Shown here in pieces: positions 59,858-64,000 of a DNA stretch of 64,000 nucleotides (its first letter is position 1; each line of letters opens with the position of its first letter). Below the pieces are notes generated by a model that worked only from the letters and a program-made list of their open reading frames with translations, was not told where the DNA came from and searched no databases. The position numbers and the translations under genes were made by a program. Source of the stretch: Candidatus Binatia bacterium (GTDB taxonomy: Bacteria; Desulfobacterota; Binatia; UBA12015); assembly GCA_029243485.1 (NCBI GenBank), contig JAQWRY010000075.1, positions 235,702-299,701 on the forward strand, read 5' to 3'.

Positions 59858-61534
59858 TCAGCGCGTGAGCGGTCGATACTTGATGCGATGCGGCTGATCG
59901 GCGTCCGCACCGAGGCGACGACGACGGTCGGCCTCGTAGTCCTGGTAGTTGCCCATGAACCACTCGACGTGACTGTCGCCTTCGAAGGCCAGGATGTGGG
60001 TCGCGATCCGATCGAGGAACCATCGATCGTGACTGATGACCACCGCACAGCCAGCAAACTCGAGCAGTGCTTCCTCCAGCGCTCGAAGCGTGTCTACGTC
60101 GAGATCGTTGGTGGGCTCGTCCAGCAGCAGCACGTTGCCCCCGCGCTGGAGGAGCTTCGCCAGGTGCACGCGGTTGCGCTCGCCGCCCGACAAGTCGCCT
60201 ACTCGCTTCTGTTGATCGCTCCCCTTCAGGTTGAACTGGCTGACGTAGGCACGCGAACTCATCTCGCGCCCGCCTACGATCAACCGCTCTTCCCCCCCGG
60301 TGATCTCCTCCCAGACGTTCTTGTCGGGATCGAGCGCGTCTCGAGCCTGATCGACGTACGCGAGGTCGACGGACTCACCGATCGTAAGGGTGCCCGAATC
60401 TGGCTTCTCGTCGCCGGTGAGCATCTTGAAGAGGGTGCTCTTTCCGGCGCCGTTGGGGCCAATGACGCCGACGATCCCGCCAGGCGGGAGCGAGAAACTG
60501 AGACCATCGATGAGGAGCTGATCGCCGAATGCCTTCGACAGCCCCTCGGCCTCGAGGACCTGATTCCCGAGCCGCTGCCCCGCCGGAATGAAGATCTCGC
60601 CCTTCGATTCCTTCCGCGAGCCCGCCTCGGCCGCGAGCTTTCCGTAGGCCTCCAGACGCGCCTTGCCCTTCGCCTGACGAGCCCGGGGGGCCATCCTAAC
60701 CCAGTCGAGCTCACGGGCGAGCGTCCGTTGCCGAGCAGACTCCTGCTTCTCTTCGAGCGCGAGCCTCTGCTGCTTCTGATCCAGCCACGAGGAGTAGTTC
60801 CCCTCCCACGGGATCCCGTGGCCTCGATCGAGCTCGAGAATCCAGCCGGCCACGTTGTCGAGGAAGTACCGATCGTGCGTCACCGCCACTACCGTGCCCG
60901 GGTACTCCGCGAGAAAACGTTCGAGCCACGCGACGGATTCGGCGTCCAGGTGGTTGGTCGGCTCGTCCAGCAGCAGCATGTCCGGCGCCTGCAACAGCAG
61001 GCGGCACAACGCGACGCGACGCTTCTCGCCCCCGGAGAGCCGCTCCGTGGTCGAATCAGGATCCGCGCAGCGCAGAGCTTCCATGGCCATCTCGACCTTG
61101 CTGTCGAGCTCCCACGCAGAGGCGGCGTCGATCTTCTCCTGCAGGGCCCCCTGCTCATCGAGGAGCTTCTGCATCTCATCGTCGCCCGAGACCTCACCAA
61201 ACTGCATCGAGATTTCTTCGAATCGCGTCAGGAGGGCCCGCGTTTCGGCAACGCCCTCCTCGACGACCTCCCGGACCGTCTTGGTCGGGTCGACCACCGG
61301 CTCCTGGGGGAGATAGCCGATTCGCGTCCCTTCGGCCGGCTGCGCCTCCCCGGAGAACTCCGTGTCGACCCCGGCCATGATACGCAAAACGGTGCTCTTC
61401 CCCGAGCCGTTCAACCCCAGGACGCCAATCTTCGCGCCGTAAAAGAAGGACAGCGATACGCCGTCCACGATGGTCTTTTTCGGGGGAACGACCTTCTTCA
61501 GGTCGTGCATCGTGAAGATGAAACTCTGAGCCAC
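59858..61534 (-). CDS. ettA: Energy-dependent translational throttle protein, ABC-F ATPase
   Basis: A 558-residue protein (E. coli EttA 555) with two ABC domains: Walker A GLNGSGKS (40-47) and later GPNGAGKS, signatures LSGGEKRR and LSGGERNR, and Walker [12 protein letters not shown] and [30 protein letters not shown] is the EttA N-terminus, and the linker and arm regions between the domains are present. It binds the ribosomal E site and slows translation when ATP is low. GTG at 61534 gives the family N-terminus, just after a GGAGG box. The start at 61705 would add 57 unrelated residues. Confidence 0.95.
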   Translation of the reverse strand: MAQSFIFTMHDLKKVVPPKKTIVDGVSLSFFYGAKIGVLGLNGSGKSTVLRIMAGVDTEFSGEAQPAEGTRIGYLPQEPVVDPTKTVREVVEEGVAETRALLTRFEEISMQFGEVSGDDEMQKLLDEQGALQEKIDAASAWELDSKVEMAMEALRCADPDSTTERLSGGEKRRVALCRLLLQAPDMLLLDEPTNHLDAESVAWLERFLAEYPGTVVAVTHDRYFLDNVAGWILELDRGHGIPWEGNYSSWLDQKQQRLALEEKQESARQRTLARELDWVRMAPRARQAKGKARLEAYGKLAAEAGSRKESKGEIFIPAGQRLGNQVLEAEGLSKAFGDQLLIDGLSFSLPPGGIVGVIGPNGAGKSTLFKMLTGDEKPDSGTLTIGESVDLAYVDQARDALDPDKNVWEEITGGEERLIVGGREMSSRAYVSQFNLKGSDQQKRVGDLSGGERNRVHLAKLLQRGGNVLLLDEPTNDLDVDTLRALEEALLEFAGCAVVISHDRWFLDRIATHILAFEGDSHVEWFMGNYQDYEADRRRRLGADADQPHRIKYRPLTR

Positions 61535-61602
61535 CACGCCTCCAGGTCCAACCGGATCCGCCGGAAATCTTGTGCCGTCGTCCCGAGATGGGATAGCTTC
61601 GA

Positions 61603-61611
61603 GATATACCA
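61603..61611 (-). promoter_or_regulatory. Extended -10 element upstream of ettA
   Basis: On the minus strand TGGTATATC (positions 61611 to 61603) is an extended -10 element with the hexamer TATATC, about 70 bases before the ettA GTG. No convincing -35 precedes it. It lies in the 112-base space shared with the divergent fatty-acid gene, which has no equally good match. Confidence 0.33.
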
Positions 61612-61646
61612 GACGGGCGGTTCGCGCGCCCGGGATCGTGAGATCG

Positions 61647-62012
61647 ATGGAGCCGGAGACCAGACGCAGAGGGCCGCGGCGCGGATCGGCCCGAGCGGCC
61701 AACATCGTGCTGAACCGAGTCTTTGCCGCCGCCAGCCCCGGGATCCGCTACCGCCTGTGGGACGGCACGGAAGGGACCGTCGGCAGGCCGGACGACTCCT
61801 TTACGATCGTCATCAGCGACCCGGACACCTTCCGCCGCGCGTTCTCCGCAACGACGACGAAACCTCTAGCCGAAGCGTTCGTCGAAAAGCGGATCGACGT
61901 CGAGGGCGATCTCTTTGCGTGCCTCCGCGTCGGTCATCAAGTCGAGCCGGCGACGCTGAGGTGGAGGGACAAGCTCGCGATCTGGCGGCACCTCCGAAAG
62001 GTGTCCCGATGA
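61647..62012 (+). CDS. Stand-alone N-terminal domain of cyclopropane-fatty-acid synthase
   Basis: A 121-residue protein. [20 protein letters not shown] begins it, then [20 protein letters not shown] and [20 protein letters not shown], which match the short N-terminal domain of CFA synthases (the stretch around a Glu-Ala-Tyr/Phe and Asp-x-Glu-Gly-Asp-Leu). In ordinary CFA synthases this domain is joined to the methyltransferase domain in one chain and helps dock the phospholipid substrate. Here it stops with TGA and the catalytic domain is encoded 1.1 kb later. The ATG at 61647 is favoured; the open frame starts 75 bases earlier. Divergent from ettA; ten bases before the flavoprotein gene. Confidence 0.78.
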   Translation: MEPETRRRGPRRGSARAANIVLNRVFAAASPGIRYRLWDGTEGTVGRPDDSFTIVISDPDTFRRAFSATTTKPLAEAFVEKRIDVEGDLFACLRVGHQVEPATLRWRDKLAIWRHLRKVSR

Positions 62013-62022
62013 GGGCCCCGGA

Positions 62023-63153
62023 ATGAACGACGCGATCGTGGTCGGTGGCGGACCGGGAGGGTCCACGGCGGCGTGGCTTCTCGCTCGGGCCGGACGTCGC
62101 GTGACAGTCCTCGACTCCGCGCGATTCCCGCGCCCCAAACTCTGCGCCGGCTGGGTCACCCCCGCGGTATGGCGCGGTCTCGAGATCGATCCGGCCACGT
62201 ACCCGCGGACCTTGCAGCCGTTCCGATCCGCATCTCTCGAACTCGACGGCAACCGGCACGAGACCCGGTGGGCCGAAACGGCGAGCTACGGGATCATCCG
62301 AAGAGAGTTCGATGAGTTCTTGCTCCGGCGCGCGGAGGCCGCCGGAGCAGAGGTCCGAGAGGAGACTCGTGTCCAAGCGATAGAGGCCGGCAGAGACGGC
62401 ATGACGATCACGACCACCAAGGGTGAAACGTTCGTCGCGCCGCTGGCGATCGGCGCCGGCGGCCACAACTGCCCCGTCGCACGCGCGCTCGGCGAGGTCT
62501 CCCCGCAGGAAGCCGTTGTCGTGACGCGAGAGAGCGAAACCCGCCTCGGCGCGGAAACGCTGAAGCGCCTCACGAAGCACCACGGGACACCGGAACTCTT
62601 CGCCGAGTCCGACTTCAAGGGATACGGCTGGTACTTCACGAAGGGAGACTTCCTCAATCTCGGCATCGGCTGCCTCGCGACCGGAAGGGATCTCCATCGC
62701 CGCTTCGACGCGCTCCTCGACCGCCTCCGAAACGACGGACGCCTCCCTACCGATGTCGCACTCGAGCCGTTTCGCGGGCACGCGTACGCGGTCCGCCTTC
62801 AGAAGCCACGTCGTGTCGCCGGAAACGGCTTCCTTCTGATCGGGGACGCCGCCGGTCTCGCGAAAGGCGTCAGCGGCGAAGGAATCGGCCCGGCCGTCGA
62901 GAGCGCCCGACTGGCCGCCGACGTGCTCCTCTCTAAAAGCGCCGAGGTCGCACCTGAGTACACACGACAGCTCACGAAACGATTCGGCGACGGCGAGGTC
63001 GGCGCCGCGGGACAGGTCGCCGAACGCATGCCGCGATGGATGACCGAAGGACTGGCCCGCACCGTGTGCCGAACCCCGACGTTGCGCCGAAAGCTGATCT
63101 TCGAAGGCGCCTTCGGGATGGGAGCTCCGACCCCCTGGGAGGAGTCGACATGA
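62023..63153 (+). CDS. FAD-dependent oxidoreductase, geranylgeranyl reductase family
   Basis: A 376-residue flavoprotein. GGGPGGS (8-14) is the FAD Rossmann motif, FPRPKLCAGWVTP (35-47) the substrate-side motif of geranylgeranyl reductases, FKGYGWYFTKGD (198-209) the family signature, and LLIGDAAGLAKGVSGEGI (271-288) the second FAD motif. Members reduce C=C bonds of prenyl or fatty chains with FAD. It is encoded between the two halves of a CFA synthase, with ATGA coupling to the catalytic half, so a joint role on a lipid chain is likely. A reductive step on a methylated acyl chain is an inference; reduction of an isoprenoid is the alternative. Confidence 0.87.
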   Translation: MNDAIVVGGGPGGSTAAWLLARAGRRVTVLDSARFPRPKLCAGWVTPAVWRGLEIDPATYPRTLQPFRSASLELDGNRHETRWAETASYGIIRREFDEFLLRRAEAAGAEVREETRVQAIEAGRDGMTITTTKGETFVAPLAIGAGGHNCPVARALGEVSPQEAVVVTRESETRLGAETLKRLTKHHGTPELFAESDFKGYGWYFTKGDFLNLGIGCLATGRDLHRRFDALLDRLRNDGRLPTDVALEPFRGHAYAVRLQKPRRVAGNGFLLIGDAAGLAKGVSGEGIGPAVESARLAADVLLSKSAEVAPEYTRQLTKRFGDGEVGAAGQVAERMPRWMTEGLARTVCRTPTLRRKLIFEGAFGMGAPTPWEEST

Positions 63154-64000
63154 CGCGAGATCGTCGCCAGGTCGACAAGGAAGCAATCGAATACCACTAC
63201 GATCTTTCGAACCAGTTCTACGAGCTCTTCCTCGACCCGCTCATGGTGTACACGTGCGCGTACTACCGCACGCCGACCGGATCCCTCGAGCAAGCGCAGC
63301 AGGACAAGCTCGACCTCGTGTGTCGCAAACTACGGCTGGAGCCGGGGGAACGACTCCTCGACATCGGCTGCGGCTGGGGCAGCCTCGCCATATGGGCGGC
63401 AAAGCACTACGGCGTCCACGCCCTCGGCGTGACTCTCTCCCGCGAGCAAGCTGCTTACGCGGCCGAGTGGATCGCCCGCGAGGGACTCTCCCACGTGTGT
63501 CGCGTGCAACATCGCGACTACCGCGACGTGGCCGACGAGGAGCCTTTCAACAAGATCTCCGCCATCGGCATCATCGAACACGTTGGTGCCGCCAACTACC
63601 CGGCCTACTTCGCCGAGGTCTCGAACCTCCTTCGGCCGGGAGGTCTGTTCCTGAGCCACGGGATCACACACCATCGCCATTGGAAGTGGAACCCCCAGTG
63701 GCAGTTCCTCGTCGAAAACGTGTTCCCCAACGGCGAACTGACACACGTGAGCTACATCACCGAGCGCATGGAAGAGCAGAACCTCGAGATTCTCGACGTC
63801 GAGAGCCTCCGCGGACACTACGCCCGCACCTGCTACCACTGGGCCGAACGCCTGCGAGCGAATGAGGACGCCGCAATCGAGGTCGTCGGCGAACGCACCT
63901 ACCGGACATGGCTCGGTGATGTAGCTCACGTGTGTCAGTTCGCCGTTGGGGAACACGTTTTCGACGAGGAACTGCCACTGGGGGTTCCACTTCCAATGGC
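63150..64000 (+). CDS. Cyclopropane-fatty-acid synthase catalytic domain (3' end cut and damaged)
   Basis: A SAM-dependent methyltransferase that adds a methylene or methyl group across unsaturated acyl chains of membrane phospholipids. YHYDLSNQFYELFLDP (15-30), LLDIGCGWGSLA (69-80), DYRDVADEEPFNKI (123-136), IGIIEHVGAANYPAYF (139-154) and GGLFLSHGIT are all family marks. It lacks the N-terminal domain, which is a separate gene at 61647. ATG overlaps the previous stop. The genuine sequence runs to Trp254 (codon at 63909). The remaining 90 bases are an inverted copy of 63676-63765, so the residues read there are not real CFA sequence and the true C-terminus is missing. Confidence 0.88.
   Translation, partial: MTRDRRQVDKEAIEYHYDLSNQFYELFLDPLMVYTCAYYRTPTGSLEQAQQDKLDLVCRKLRLEPGERLLDIGCGWGSLAIWAAKHYGVHALGVTLSREQAAYAAEWIAREGLSHVCRVQHRDYRDVADEEPFNKISAIGIIEHVGAANYPAYFAEVSNLLRPGGLFLSHGITHHRHWKWNPQWQFLVENVFPNGELTHVSYITERMEEQNLEILDVESLRGHYARTCYHWAERLRANEDAAIEVVGERTYRTWLGDVAHVCQFAVGEHVFDEELPLGVPLPM
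63676..64000. repeat. Exact 90-bp inverted repeat at window end
   Basis: Positions 63676-63765 recur as a perfect reverse complement at 63911-64000, with 145 bases between the arms. The right arm reaches the last base of the window, so the repeat is at least 90 bp. The left arm codes for the conserved CFA synthase segment, and the right arm breaks that gene. Exact identity and a hinge inside a conserved gene point to a fold-back chimera or contig-end artefact. Confidence 0.97.

Overview
The window is about 64 kb of GC-rich, gene-dense bacterial DNA with no rRNA, tRNA, insertion sequence, prophage or CRISPR array that I could find. No gene-free stretch exceeds about 205 bases. The housekeeping genes (sigma-32-type factor, rpoZ, tlyA, ispA-xseB-xseA, ftsE/ftsX/envC-like genes next to a ctpA protease, trmL, ettA) and the lipopolysaccharide-type cell-surface genes fit a Gram-negative bacterium, most likely an uncultured lineage of the former Deltaproteobacteria (Myxococcota, Desulfobacterota or Binatota-like). 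That placement is inferred from gene content and order, not from a marker tree.

Layout. (1) 1-11 kb, mostly minus strand: sigma factor fragment, rpoZ, a hypothetical gene, tlyA, ispA, xseB, xseA, ctpA, then two unusual fusions: FtsX joined to a catalytically dead EnvC/LytM domain (with ftsE upstream), and Lgt (lipoprotein diacylglyceryl transferase) joined to a TlpA-like thioredoxin. A DUF1285-like gene and trmL run on the plus strand. (2) 11-20 kb, minus strand: a heterodimeric ABC exporter, a lipoprotein aminopeptidase, an HTTM-like membrane protein, a small Cys-rich protein, a GT2 glycosyltransferase and an O-antigen ligase/polymerase. (3) 20-28.5 kb: a zinc-ribbon methyltransferase, an SGNH hydrolase and a large membrane protein (plus), facing a membrane spermidine-synthase-like protein and a secreted alpha/beta hydrolase (minus). 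(4) 28.6-39.1 kb, plus-strand operon: GT2, DUF2304, methyltransferase, GT-C-like protein, sulfatase-fold enzyme, pseudo-SGNH protein, MBOAT acyltransferase, methyltransferase, GT2. (5) 39.1-57.0 kb, minus-strand run of thirteen tightly packed genes: three GT4s, four GT2 domains, three GT-C-like proteins, a flippase and three methyltransferases, one of them a GT2-methyltransferase fusion. (6) 57-64 kb: an M6-like metalloprotease, a glutamate decarboxylase, ettA, and a cyclopropane-fatty-acid synthase split into two genes around a geranylgeranyl-reductase-type flavoprotein.

How it fits together. Regions 2-5 look like one large surface-glycan locus. Cytosolic GTs, methyltransferases and a flippase would build and export a lipid-linked glycan. 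Polyprenol-phosphate sugar synthases (five GT2 domains) plus five GT-C-like membrane proteins could add sugars on the periplasmic side. MBOAT, SGNH and sulfatase-type enzymes could decorate it, and the ligase could attach it. I see no nucleotide-sugar synthesis genes, no priming transferase and no Wza/Wzc export machinery, so those must lie elsewhere.

The last 90 bases are an exact inverted copy of positions 63676-63765, which cuts off the CFA catalytic gene. This looks like an assembly or amplification artefact, and the final 90 bases should not be trusted as genome sequence.
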